64,000 nucleotides of DNA. Origin: Mesostigma viride (lineage: Eukaryota; Streptophyta; Mesostigmatophyceae; Mesostigmatales; Mesostigmataceae). The notes under the pieces were generated by a model. It ran no database searches. It had not been told where the DNA came from and saw nothing but the letters and a program-made list of their open reading frames with translations. The stretch lies in assembly GCA_009746045.1 (NCBI GenBank), contig RPFO01000276.1:4318207-4382206 (forward strand), read 5' to 3'. This document shows positions 51,701 through 62,951 of this stretch, one piece after another (the stretch's first letter is position 1; each line of letters begins with the position of its first letter). The translations under genes were made by a program, and so were the position numbers.

Positions 51701-53915
51701 GCGAGTGGTTAGCGGGCGCTCGCCTCCTCGCTCTGCTCAAGGGTGTCTTGCCCCCCCCGAGGGCAAGGTGCGCCCGATCGCCTGCGGTGAGGTGCTCCGC
51801 AAGCTCGTGGGCAAAGTGATCTGCCGCCAAAAGGCGCCCGAGCTCCGTGCCTTTTTCTGCCCGCCCCTCGCAGCGGGTGAGACCTCGGTGGCGGCCCAGC
51901 TGGGGGTGACGACTCCAGGCGGGGCGGATATCCTCATCCATTCGGTGCAGGCCTACCTCGAGGCCCACCCCACCCACGCTGTCGTCAAGGTCGACTGCCA
52001 CAACGCGTTCAACAGTCTGTCCCGCGCCAGCATGTTTGCGGCCGTCATGGAGTCCTTCGAGGACTTGTACGCTTGGACAGCCGTGTGCTACGGCCAGCCC
52101 GGCCAACTGGTTCACATCATGGAGGACGGCACTCGCGGCGGCCTGCTGTCGCGGTCGGGCACCCAGCAAGGGGACCCCCTGGGACCCCTGTACTTTGCCG
52201 CCCCCCTCCAGGGTTGCCTCCAAGCGGTCCATGCTGCCCACCCGGCGGTCGCTATTCAGGCCTACTTGGATGATATCTACCTTCTGGGCCCTGTGCCGGA
52301 CACCACCGCGGCTCTGCTGGCACTGCAGACCGCGGTGGCCGACATCAACCTCCAGTTGACCCTGGCCAAGTGCGCGGTGTACTCGCCCCAAGGTGATTGC
52401 TCCGGCTTTCCGCCCCAGCTCTTGGGCCGGGACGAGCGCCTCCATGGGTTGGATGTCCTCGGCGTTCCGGTTGGCGACCCCGCGTTTGTCATCGATGCTC
52501 TGCGGGCCGCCCTCGAGGCACGCACTGAGGTACTGCCCTTGATTGCGCGCCTTCATGATTCGCAGACCAAGGGTCTGCTTCTGTGGTTTTGCGCTCACCC
52601 TCGCGTCGTTCACTGGCTCCGGGGCGCTCTTCCGGCTCAGGTCCGGCTGGCCGCCGAGGGCCACGACGAACGCATCCAGTCGGCCTTGGCGCAGCTGGTC
52701 CCGGGCCCCGACCTCCCGCCACATGCTATTCGCATTGCCTCCCTGCCTGCACGGATGGGTGGCTGCGGTCTGACTCGTGCCGCCCGGCTGGCCCCAGCAG
52801 CATTTTTGGGCTCCGTCGCTCAGTCGTGGGCGGAAAGCTGCCGGCTCCTGCCCCTTTTGGCAACGGCAGCGCCTGACCTCCTGGACCCCAGCAGCCCTTT
52901 GCCCTTCGTCACCGCCATCCAGGAGGCCTATGCTGAGATCCAGCAGGCCTGTTCTCCCGTCCGTGCCGCTCAGGCGGTACAGCGCCACCTCCCTCGCGGC
53001 ACTCCCTCGGTCGCCTCCGTTCAATCTCCCGCCGCATTCCCTGCTCGCGTCATCGATAAACACCAGAAAACCTACGCGGGTATTCTGCACACGGCTGATT
53101 GGATTGCTCTTTTCGCGGACCTCAACGCCCAGGGACGTGCGTGGCTGTTCTCGCTTTCCTTGCGGAGTGTGGGCTCGGCGTACCTTCGTGCTCTTCCCAT
53201 GGCCCCCCCATTCGCCTTGGCTCCCAGCCACTACTCGGTGGCGCTCCGGCACCAGCTATTTGCCCCGCAGCCTCTTGTTCCGGCCGGGCGGCCTTGTGGT
53301 AGCTGTGGGCAGCCGCTGGATCCCACGGGGACTCACTACCTTGCCTGCATGGGGGGCCAACAGAATCAGAATTGGTATTTGTATTTGCACACTGTCCTCC
53401 TGACGGTGGTGCTCGCCATGATTCGGTCGGTTTTCCCCCACGCGAACATCCGGTCCGAGGATGCGGATGGCGCTGCCTTCTATTCCCCCAACCACCGGCC
53501 TGACATCGTGGTGCTGGACTTTGAGGGGGGTGGCCGGCATCTGCTTATTGACGTTTCGGTGGCGCGGCCCTTGGCTCTTAGCCACGTGGCTGGGGCCTCC
53601 CTCACGGCAGGTTACACGGCGGACCGGGCGGAGCGGGCCAAGCTCCTGGCCTACGGCGACGTCGGGCACCATCGTGTGGTGCCCTTTGTCCTGGAGGAGT
53701 TTGGGGCCATGGGGCCCCTGACCTCCGCCTTCTTCAAGGAGTGTTGCCGGCTCCGGGAGGACCGGCTGGACCTGGAGGGCCAGCGGGCCCCATGGTCGGC
53801 GCGGACCTGGACGTCATATTGGCGTCAGCGCTTGTCGGTGGCGCTGACTCGGGCCATGGCTGACATCATGCTCCGCCGTACGCGGGCTGATTTTGCGGTG
53901 CAGCAGGGCTATTAG
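48756..53915 (+). pseudogene. Family A polyprotein: PHD, RING-H2, C2H2-like finger, RT, CCHC, RLE endonuclease
   Basis: ATG 48756 (MDDPRPPSPNG). A PHD finger (48903-49037) has spacing C-x2-C-x11-C-x2-C-x4-H-x2-C-x14-C-x2-C. An unassigned ~370-residue region follows, ending near 50150. A RING-H2 finger (50195-50323) reads CAIC...ACGHTFHQAC...CPLC. A C2H2-like pair follows near 50700-50910 (LLCQHLRAVH). The RT covers about 51550-52500: SSTGPSGWRYEHL, motif A VKVDCHNAFNS, GTQQGDPLGPL, YLDD at 52263. A CCHC finger CGSCGQPLDPTGTHYLAC precedes the restriction-like endonuclease (RPDIVVLD at 53496, LLIDVSV). Stop at 53913-53915. Frame order is 0-2-1-2-1-0, so five shifts, several in C runs (C8 at ~51752). 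RT, CCHC and RLE order fits R2/R4-type elements; PHD plus RING is unusual. Confidence 0.85.
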
Positions 53916-54060
53916 GTTCCTCCCGTTAGGCGTTTCCATTGGTCTTATCGTAGTATAGAGCTTTGACATGGCTCTGTACATAGGTTTATAGCTGGGCGTT
54001 TGCTTTGGTTTGAGTGATTTCACTCTGCTGTAAGTAATTATATTTTTAATATATATATAG

Positions 54061-54248
54061 CGTGCATGGGTGGCCAGCAGAACCAGAACTGGTTCCTCTA
54101 GATATCTCCATACCGCTCTCCTCCGGGTGGTGTGTGCCATGGTTCGGTCGGTCTTTCCCCACTCCACCATCAAGTGCGAGGACGCGGATGGGGCCGCCCT
54201 CTACTCACCCAACCACCGCCCCGACATTACCGTGCTTGACTACGACGG
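54061..54248 (+). pseudogene. Family B copy, left part (interrupted by the chromovirus)
   Basis: 5'-truncated family B starting at ACMGGQQNQNWF and running through the endonuclease core (YSPNHRPDITVLDYDG). A 4-bp insertion near 54100 creates a TAG. The sequence stops at the LTR and resumes at 63648. The pre-insertion reading YDG-QGCHLLIDVSAARPL is recovered when the LTR element and one GACGG are removed. Confidence 0.9.
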
Positions 54249-54946
54249 TGTAACAACCAAATGTTACATCCAAAGTTTTCCTACTGTTGATCTTATTATG
54301 AGTTCTTGAGGACAATTATTTGAGAAGTTAGGAGGCTTGACGTCTATTGGATATTGGGCCTGCTGAGATCTGTCGAAATTATTGTTCTACCCTCATTGGT
54401 CGTGGCCTGATCCACGTAGGGTACTTTGCATGGTTTTGTTCAGTCAGTCATAGATTCTCCTTAATACCGTTGTACTTGGTGGATCTGGTTCCAGGTCATG
54501 GAGATTCAGTATGTGCTGGCTTTGTGCTGTGTTGAGGATTCGGAGGATAAGATCTTATCTTGAGTGATCCTCACTTTTGATTGGTCCTTCCGGGTTAGGG
54601 TTGAGCCGACTCTGCGAACGCTGACTTTTATCCTGTTGGTAGTGGTCGTGCATGCGTGCGTACGTGAGAGCTAAAGCTATGGTGTAATTCAAGGGTTTCC
54701 TTGTTTCATCAATCAAACAACCCTTGCTAAAAGTCAACTATAACTTCAACAGATAGTCGACTTGGATATAACTTGTCTGTTGTGTCTAACAAGGGTGGGG
54801 ACTCATTCCCTTAACTGTTGAAGATCCATCTTCATTGCTTCTCTGGACGTGAAGTTATCTGTCGCGACTCCAACCCAGGTATAAAGATCTTTTCACGCTA
54901 ATGTTATACTGAGGCTGTTGCAAACACAACATTTTTAGTCGTTACA
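54249..54946 (+). repeat. 5' LTR (698 bp)
   Basis: TGTAACAACC...GTCGTTACA. A TATAAA occurs at 54880-54885 (candidate promoter). The first ~407 bp differ from the 3' LTR at roughly 30 places, but 54656-54946 is identical to 63357-63647. Confidence 0.95.
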
Positions 54947-54947
54947 T

Positions 54948-54960
54948 TGGTATCGGAGGT
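54948..54960 (+). promoter_or_regulatory. Primer-binding site, probably initiator Met tRNA
   Basis: TGGTATCGGAGGT starts one base after the 5' LTR. It resembles the usual TGGTATCAGAGC complement of the initiator tRNA-Met 3' end with two differences. Assignment is by analogy. Confidence 0.65.
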
Positions 54961-55168
54961 TTCTACCTAGGTGTTGGTTGTCTTGATAGTATTAGTTCAC
55001 GGTTAACAATGGAATTCTTGCCCGACCCAGAGAGGGTACGTTATGCTGTGTGTTCGGACAGTTTTTAGAGTGTGACTCATCCTTATGTGACAGTCTTGCT
55101 CTGAGAGCTGCTTTGAGCTCACAAGTCTCTAACGTCTCCCCAGTCCGGCATGCGCGACCCATGGAGTG

Positions 55169-56901
55169 ATGAGTAACCCGGAGACACAACCACCGTTATC
55201 AAGTAAGAGAGTTGAAGATGCAACCACATCTTTAGCAGCTCAACGGACGACCGGTGATGAAAGGGTTTCATCATCTACTCCCAGACGTCAACTATTTGGA
55301 GATACCACCTTAATGTCTGCTTCCCGCAGATATTCGCTGTCGGTCGGCCCAAAGTTCTCCATCTTGCCCCTCGGTGTGCAACCAGGCGAGCCCTCCCTGC
55401 GTGGCGTTGGTAGAGGTGGACCACGGTTCTCCAACGTGGAGGACACGCGTTCGCCAGCACCCGAATACGGTTCGGCTATTCGTTTTGGCTACAACACGGT
55501 GCCGGGGCGAGACGGCACTCGGCTAGCGGCTGACGAGCTGACAGCGGAGAAAATTCGATTACAACATGAACGTGAGGAAGCTGCGAGAGCTAGAAGTGTG
55601 GCGGAAGCGCTGGAGAAGAGTGTGGGTAGGACTATTGCGCGTGTGCAGCAACTTGAGTCGCAAGGGCAGGCGGGCGATGGAGAGTCTGTTTTCGTGGATC
55701 AACCGTCTCCAACACTGGGTATACGAAGGGTATATGCGGTTGACGCTCCTTTTGTTGATGAAGGGACAGATGCACAGGGGCATGAGCCTCCACGGCTCTC
55801 GGTGGCTGCGACAATGCCGGAGAGTCAGAATGCACCACACGCCCCAGTGATGGAGCTCACGTCTTTGTATCCTCGTACTGTTCCTTTTCCCAAGGTGGAG
55901 TCGGTAGACAAGCTATCGCTGACCAACCTTACCCATCGCAGCTTCGACCATTTCTCCACCAAGTTTCAGGATGTCTTCGCTATCCACTTCGCCAACTACG
56001 GGCCCAAGGCAGAGGAACGTCTCACGATGGACATCCAGAAGAGAATGGTTAGGCAGCGGATGAGCGACAGTGCCAGCGACCGTTTTGATGAGTTTTTGCG
56101 TTCTGTGGCTGGACGTGCGTGTACCGACCTCCCCTCTCTCCTATTGGGCTTTCGCCGGTTTCTGTTACCCCAGGATCAGCTTCGCATGGATCGGGACGCA
56201 CTGGCTAACTGTACGCAGGCTGGTTTGACGCTGCCACAGTTCGTGGAGCAATTCACCAACCTTAGAGCCAAGATTCCCCAATGCTCTGACGCAGAGGCGC
56301 TTCACAGACTACTGCATGGCATGGCTCCACACGTGCGACTGGATGTGGACAAGCACTTCTCCCAGTTCGACTACGTGGACTGGCAATGGGACAAGGTGTT
56401 GTCTTATGTGCTCACCCTCTGTCGTGTGCCTGCTTTTTCTGTCAAGTGGGAGCCTGTGGCCACGCCAGTGCCACCCATCAAGAAGTCCCTGAACCAGCTG
56501 GATGACCTCCTGGGGAGCTCAATGCCTTGGATCCCACCCAGGGTAACTGTTTTATCTGCAACCAGCCAGGTCACTTTGCACGGGACTGCCCTAGACGGGA
56601 CCAGTTTCCCCCTGCCACGAGAGGACCTTTTGGCGCCCTGCCATCTCCCAGGCCACCCAGCCTTCCTCCTGGCGTTCCTGCTGGCGATCACCGGATGCAG
56701 CCAGGGTTCCAGCCCAACTTCCAGCCCTCTGGGAGGTTCCAGTCCCGCGCTCGGCCCTTCAGCAGACAGGATAAGCGTAGGATGGTGAACGCTCTCATGC
56801 AGCTGCTGGCAGATGAGGAGGATGGGGGGACGAGGATGAGCCTCCAGCACCACCTGAGCAGCTTCCACCATCGGGCAGTGGAGCATCCCAGACCCACCTG
56901 A
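55169..56901 (+). pseudogene. Chromovirus gag (capsid and CCHC nucleocapsid), one frameshift
   Basis: ATG 55169 (MSNPETQPPLSSKRVED). Residues ~120-160 form a charged, helical stretch. The capsid-like domain (~residues 230-420) includes KFQDVFAIHFANYGPKAEER and DYVDWQWDKVLSYVLTLCRV. At 56503-56521 the frame moves (probably one base lost in GGGG) into NALDPTQGNCFICNQPGHFA with the knuckle C-x2-C-x4-H-x4-C, an Arg-rich tail and TGA at 56899-56901. Structural protein of the virus-like particle. The shift lies upstream of the knuckle, so it is decay, not a gag-pol recoding site. Confidence 0.87.
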
Positions 56902-57059
56902 GTCAAAAAACTAGTTGGGTCCCCAGGTCATCCTTCTGTCATGGCCAGGTCTGACCTGCCTGCTGTTGACGTTAGGCCAGTGAACACTGTGGGTGCTTCT
57001 GACCCTGCTGTCCCTGTGGGTCCTCCTGTACCAGGTCACTTACTCAAGTTTCAGGCTAG

Positions 57060-60000
57060 GCTCCTCAACGTGCCAGTCCCTTGGCTCAGCCAGCTTGCTT
57101 GTTTATGATTGATTCTGGTGCTGGCAGTAATTATATTGCTGCATCCTTGGTGCAGGAGTTGAAGTTGCCTGTGTTGGCCCACCCCACACCTGTCATGGTG
57201 CAGTATTCTGATGGCAGGAGAAGCTGCTCACCTGGCTATGTGCAGCTCATCTTCCAAGTTTGTTCATCCCAGACTTTGGAAGTGACAGCAGATGTCATTC
57301 CCCTCACGGCAGCAGATGTGATTTTGGGGATCCCATGGTTGTCTGACACCAATCCTGCTATTTCTTGGCCTGACAGGGTGGTCCAGTTCAAGGATGGGAC
57401 AGTGTGGGATGCTACCTGTGTGTTGCCAGGGGGGAGAAGAACAGCCACTGAGTGCTGTTCCACACAGACAGCTGTCAATGATGGCAAGGGAGGGGAAGCA
57501 GGTGCGAAAGGGGTGGATCAAGAGCCGACTTTGGAGGAGAAACGGGCTGCCCTACTGAAGCATGTGTGGTCTGCCAAGCATACTCTGTCTTATTTGGCCA
57601 CCTATCCAGTGGAACACATCTTTTTCCTGCATTTGGTGCCTAATGAACCTGAGTCTGCTAGTGGTCATTCTGTCAATGCTGTCAGTTCTACTGTCACCAC
57701 TGAGCAACAACAGCAGCATGATGCCTTGTTGGACAGGTATGGAGCCATCTTTGAGGACAAGATGCCCCAGTATCCTCCTGAGGGACCCATCACACATGTC
57801 ATCAAGTTGGTAGAGGGTGCTCGTCCTCCTTTTGTGCCTATGTACAGGATGGGCCCTGCAGAGATGGCAGAGCTGAAGACCATACTTATTGGCCTGTTGG
57901 AGGCTGGTCTGATCCTCCCAGCTAACAGTCCTTTCAGTTCTGGGTGTTTGCTTGTACCCAAGCATGATGGGGGGTGGAGGTTGTGCATTGACCTGAGGGG
58001 ACTGAACAAGGTGACTGTCAAGTCCAGGTACCCTCTGCCCAGAATTGATGAGTTGCTGGAGAGGACTGCAGGAGCTGCCTTCTTTACCAAGTTTGACCTC
58101 AGGCATGCTTTCTGGCAGATCAGGGTGGCTACTGAGGACATCCCCAAGACGGCCTTTTCTACCCATGGGGACAGTTCCAGTGGACAGTAATGCCCATGGG
58201 TGCCTCTAACAGTCCTGCCACTATGCAGATGTTTGTCAATGCCATCTTTGGCCACCTGACTGGAAATGCCCTGCCCCAGATCTCACCTGACCTTCGCAAC
58301 CCCAGGTTCAAGGACATTGCCCACTTGTGTGACACTACCAGGGTGGTCTTCAGGACTTGTGTGGTCGTCTACCTGGACGACATTCTGGTACACTCTCGTA
58401 CCTTCAGGGAGCACCTGGAGAACGTGGAGGAGGTCCTTAAGGTGATCCATCAGTATCATCTGTCGGTGAAGAGGTCCAAGGTGGAGTGGGGCCAAGAGGT
58501 GAAGTTTCTGGGCTACCAGCTGAGCGCTGCAGGTATGACTCCTGAGGCCAGCAAGGTCTCTGCTGTTTTGGAGTGGCCTGTGTTGAAGTCAGCTCAGGAT
58601 GTCAGATCCTTTCTGGGCCTGGTGGGCTGGTACCGACGGTTCATCCCTGACATGGCGGCCATCTCTGGTCCCCTGTTAGCCCTGCTCAAGAAGGATGTTC
58701 CCTTTGAGTGGACTGCAGCATGCCAGCAAGCTTTTGATGTGTTGAAGCAGAAGCTTACCACTGCTCCCTTGTTGGTGGGCCCCAACCCAGACTTGCCATA
58801 CCAGGTTAGGTCTGATGCCTCACAGGGTGCTATTGGTGCAGTACTAATGCAAGATCATGGTAAGGGCCCTCAACCAGTGGAATACATGTCCAGGAGTATG
58901 ACGTCTGCAGAACGTAACTACCCTGTTCATGAGCAGGAGCTGCTGGGATTGGTGGTGGCCTGTCACAAGTGGGAACACCTACTGAAGGGGGCTCAGTTTT
59001 CTGTGGCCAGCAGCGCCAGGATGGGCAGGGCAACGAGTCTATTACCCTGATGACTGACCACAGGCCCTTGGTACATGTGTTGGAACAGACCCGGATGAGT
59101 AAGAGGATGGCTGGATGGATGGAGTTCCTGGGGGGGTTTGGACCTTTCTCTGTGAGGTACATTCCTGGTACGCAGAATGTGGTGCCTGACGCCCTGTCCA
59201 GGAGGAGGGATTTGATGGGAAGTTTTCATGAGGACTTGGACATCTGTGCTGCCCTGATTTCTGTGGTAGAGTGTGGAGCCTTGACTAGAGCTCAGGCCAA
59301 CAACCAGAAGGTTTCTCAACTGTTGACACCACCTGTAGGGAATAACGGTGGTCCCGTGATGCTCATCGACCAGGGCTCTGTCCCAGAGTTGACAGGCGTC
59401 CAGGAGGGTGTCCAGTCACTGTCTGACAGTCTTAGGAGAAGTCCTGAAGGTGTGGTGCCCACTCCCACAGTGCAGCCAGGTGAGGGAGGCCCTGCTAGGC
59501 GCAGCAGAGGTAGGCCCAGGAAGTGGGTCATGGACCCTGTGTTGGTAGGCCGGTCCAAGGTGTTGGCCTCTCAGGTGATGGCAAGGTCAAAAGGGCCTAT
59601 AGCTACTACTGTCTCATCCAAGCAGTTGGTGGCTAGCCCTGGGCAGGAAGAGGAGATGCAGATGCAGCCCCTGGGACCTGACAAGGACCTGGTGTTGCCT
59701 AATCCTTTAAATATTTCCCTGCTGGACGTCATCAAGGCCTTCACCAAGACGGAGGACATGGCTACTGCAGCTATCCAGAGGGGCAACTTTGGCAATAGAC
59801 CTGTAGAATACTGGGAGGGCGTTCTGTATGTTCACACTCATGATGCAGAGCACACGGTGACTAGAAAAGTGTATGTGCCTGAGATGGCCATTCCCACAGT
59901 GTTACATTGTTTCCATGACGATGTGACTGCGTGTCATCCTGGTTATGCTAAGCTACTTCATGAGGTGCAGCAGAGGTTTTGGTGGCCTGGCCTTTATCAG

Positions 60001-61273
60001 GATGTTAAGGCCTATGTGGATTCCTGTGACTCCTGCCAGAGAAATAAGGTCAGGAACCAAGCCACGCCCATCTTTCCCATGGCTATGCCCATTCCCCTGC
60101 GCCCTTGGATCAGTGTGACTATGGATTTTATCTGTGGTCTTCCCATGTCAGATGGTGGCAATGACAGGATCCTTGTGGTCATGGACAGGCTTCCAGGATG
60201 TGCCATCTGATTCCTTGCAATACTCATCTCACCGCTGCACAGTGTGTGGATTTGTTTATGAAGGAGATCTACCGTCTGCACGGCATGCCTAGAGTGATCA
60301 TCACTGATCAGGACCCCCTTTGGCTGTCAGGGTTTTGGAAGTCATTCTTTGACATCCTAGACACTAAGCTGGCATTCGGTGTGGCATACAGGTGTGCCAG
60401 TACTGGGGCGGTGGAGAGGATGAACAGAATTGTCAGGGAGTGTCAAAAGCACTATTGTACCACGACAACAAGGACTGGGACAAGAAGCTACCTTTCATAG
60501 AGTTCGCAATCAACAACTCTCCTCTGGCTCCTCACCAGATGTCCCCCTTCGTGATCTGCAATGGCCAGTGTCCCTTGACACCATTCGACTTGGAACTGCC
60601 TGACAGAGACGCTGAAGGCCCTTTCCAGCGACGTCTTGGTTCAGTCCAGCAGTTGTTGGCTTCCTTCCAGGAGGCTCACAGCATTGTGGCTACCCAGCTG
60701 TTGAGGACACAGGACAAGTACCTGACTAACGCCTGGCAGCAAACGGTGGCCAGTCATTCCTTTGTAGCTCCTGGGGACTTGGTGTTGTTGGAAGCCAACA
60801 GAGTGCTGCCTGAGAAGGAGCAATGCAGGAAACTGCAACCACTCTGGTTGGGTCCTTACCCAGTGTTGGCAACCTTCCACTATGGTACAGTGGTCCAGGT
60901 CCAAGTGCCTTCTCACTGGAAGCTCAGGAATAATATTTTTCACCTAGCCCAGCTGAAGCTGTACAGGCGCAACACCTTACCAGGCAGATTGTCTGCCCCT
61001 TTGCCTTATGAATTGGATTCTGAGGGGGAGAAGATCTATGAAGTGGAGCGGTTGTTGGCTCACAGGGTGAAGGGGAAAGGTCGTACCAAACAGTTGCAGT
61101 TTAAGGTACACTGGAAGGGAGAGCTAGAGGTGACTGCTACGTGGCTGTGGTTGTCTGATCTCACCAACAGTCACTCTGCTGTACTAGAGTATTGTCAGCG
61201 TCATGGTATCACCTTGCCTGAGTGGTATGTCATGGGCTCTGAGCGGTGTGCTCCCCTTCATAGCTCCCAGTGA
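57060..61273 (+). pseudogene. Chromovirus pol: protease, RT, RNase H, integrase, chromodomain (frameshifted)
   Basis: Aspartic protease with DSGAGSN at ~57111 and DVILGIPWLSDTNPA. RT from ~57800: PVKS-type block SRYPLPRIDELLERTAGAAF, FTKFDLRHAFWQIRV, MPMGASNSPATMQ, VVYLDDILVHSRT. RNase H follows: RSDASQGAIGAVL, EYMSRSMTSAERNYPVHEQE, MTDHRPL. The integrase HHCC finger (CHPGYAKLLHEVQQRFWWPG, CDSCQRN) precedes the catalytic core: MDFICGLP, ITDQDPLWLSGFWKS, GAVERMNR. The chromodomain (~61030-61210) has YEVERLLAHRV and FKVHWKGELEVTATWLWLSD. Frames change near 58170, 59010, 60190 and 60460, each consistent with a 1-bp indel. TGA 61271-61273. The exact 5' start of pol is unclear. Confidence 0.9.
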
Positions 61274-61320
61274 GCACTGCTAACACCTCTTTTTGGTGTG
61301 TGTGTCTGTGGTTGCCAGCC

Positions 61321-62670
61321 ATGGCCGACTCCCATCCTGAGGGGACACCCAGGCCACCTGCCGAACCCAAGAGGACGTGAGGGCTACGTATGTCTTTCAG
61401 CACGACTACGCTGGCCCCAGAGCCCGGGCCCTTCGATCCAGGAAGACGCTGGGTTTGTGGAAGCCCATTTTCTCAATCTGTTCCAGCGTATGGTACATGA
61501 TCAGCAACGGCACGAGCAGCGTCACGGGGCCTTGATAACCAGGTTGATTAATGTGGAGGGTCTGGTTACTCAGATGGCAGAACACTTGAGGGCTGGGCAC
61601 ATTCCAACTGTGGGTTCTGCTGTGCCTGCAGTTTCTGAGGCTCCAGTAGCTCAGGAGGCTATCCCCACCCCGGTGGTCTCAGTCCCCTCTCTACGGAGGC
61701 TCCTCCACCCCCTAAGGTGGTGGTACACTTGCCCAGGTCTGTTGTCCCAACAAAACAGGTGGAGCAGTTCTTGGACCACCGTAATTGTGCTCCTGGACAG
61801 TGCGAGTGGTGTAAATCCTTGTACACAGCCATGCAGGCATTGGATCAGACAGTGGTGGAGGAGGGTGAACTAGTACCTGAGGGTATGGTAGAGTTGGCCC
61901 TTGACTGTCTGCCCCCCAGTCTTGTGAGATTGGGTCACCTATGGTGGCTTACATTATGCACACCGTCTTTGCAGTGTACCCGTGGCCTTCGTTTGACATG
62001 AGGCCGGTGGAGGGCCAGGACTTGATGGAGGCTCTGCCCAGTGACCTGAGACTCGCCTTTGCAGGGCTCAAGCCAGTTGGATATTCCCAGACCTACACTG
62101 AGCTACTTGAGCAGCTGTCAAGCAGGGAGAGTTTGACCTTACTCCGTCGTCCAACTGCTCTGTGATGTCTTGTTTTCCACACAAGGACAGCACAGTCTTT
62201 GTGGGGCTGCAGTTACCAAAGTTCCCTAACGAGCTGAGGGCCAGGCTCACACCTTTGAGGGTGCTGGTACCCATCTTGGGGCCAGGTGGGGGCCTATCAA
62301 GGCCTTTCTACAGCTGTGGTGGGCCTATAGCAGCTGGCTATGTCGCCATAAGACTGCCAGTGGCTGGGTCTTCGATCCCCTCCGACAGGCTGTGGTCACT
62401 CTGTCCTACCCTGCCCAGTGCAGTAGGTTTTCAGCTGAGTTGGGCAAGGCTGCTGAGACCTGCTTGGATATTCAGGTCAGCAGGAACTGGCCAGATCTGG
62501 TGTCCATGGTGGAGCATTTCCCAGTGTTTGGAACGGGGGAAGGATATGAAGAAGGGGGATTGGTTCACTCTGTGAAGGGTTCCAGGATGGTTGGAGATGG
62601 GCTGTGGAGTGAGGTGGGGATCCAGAATGGAGGGCCAGTTCTGATGTCCAGTCCAGATTTCCAGCAATGA
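61321..62670 (+). pseudogene. Extra ORF between pol and the 3' LTR, unknown function
   Basis: A ~430-codon coding region broken by about five frameshifts. Readable blocks in order: MADSHPEGTPRPP; FLNLFQRMVHDQQRHEQRHG and ALITRLINVEGLVTQMAEHL (a probable coiled coil); VEQFLDHRNCAPGQCEWCKS; MVAYIMHTVFAVYPWPSFDM; LPSDLRLAFAGLKPVGYSQT; DSTVFVGLQLPKFPNELRAR; FSAELGKAAETCLDIQVSRN. It ends at 62668-62670. No membrane segment typical of an envelope and no known enzyme motif is seen. The coiled coil and C-rich pair (C-x4-C-x2-C) might suit a structural or RNA-binding role, but that is a guess. Confidence 0.6.
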
Positions 62671-62939
62671 CAGTTCTGAGTTCATGGTAGCTTTGCAGTT
62701 GTATTATCCAGGCATGGTTGCCTGTGTGTTAGTCACTTGATGACATTTCATCTGTGGGTGAATTTGTCTTATTCAGGGTTGACATGATCAGATGATACTG
62801 AGATAGGAGGCCCTTTGGGGATGTAAAAACCCACTTGCTTGTCCCAAGAGGTGGTGGACTTCCTGTTTATTGTTGTGTTGTTTTGTGGAGGTTGTTGTTT
62901 TATTCTTCTTGGCTTCTAGGAACTGGGAGTTCCTGTCTT

Positions 62940-62951
62940 GAGGGGGAGATA
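62940..62951 (+). promoter_or_regulatory. Polypurine tract
   Basis: GAGGGGGAGATA lies immediately before the TGTAAC start of the 3' LTR, the expected primer for plus-strand synthesis. Confidence 0.85.

Larger units (their letters stand above)
47021..54051 (+). mobile_element. Full-length family A RLE retrotransposon
   Basis: About 7.03 kb, flanked by TATATATAGCGTGC at 47007-47020 and 54052-54065. Order: 170-bp tandem array (47021-48641), short C/G-rich leader, one long ORF (48756-53915) and a 136-bp 3'UTR (53916-54051) ending CTGCTGTAAGTAATTATATT. It inserted at the left border of a truncated family B copy, GCGTGCATGGGTGG being family B coding sequence. It is the parent type of all the short family A copies in the window. 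Confidence 0.9.

Noticed and set aside
56490-56530. Programmed frameshift between gag and pol
   Set aside because: The shift lies before the gag zinc knuckle, not after it, and four similar shifts occur inside pol, so decay explains it better.
61321-62670. Envelope gene making the element a retrovirus-like errantivirus
   Set aside because: No signal peptide, furin-like site or transmembrane anchor is visible, and chromodomain elements normally lack envelope genes.
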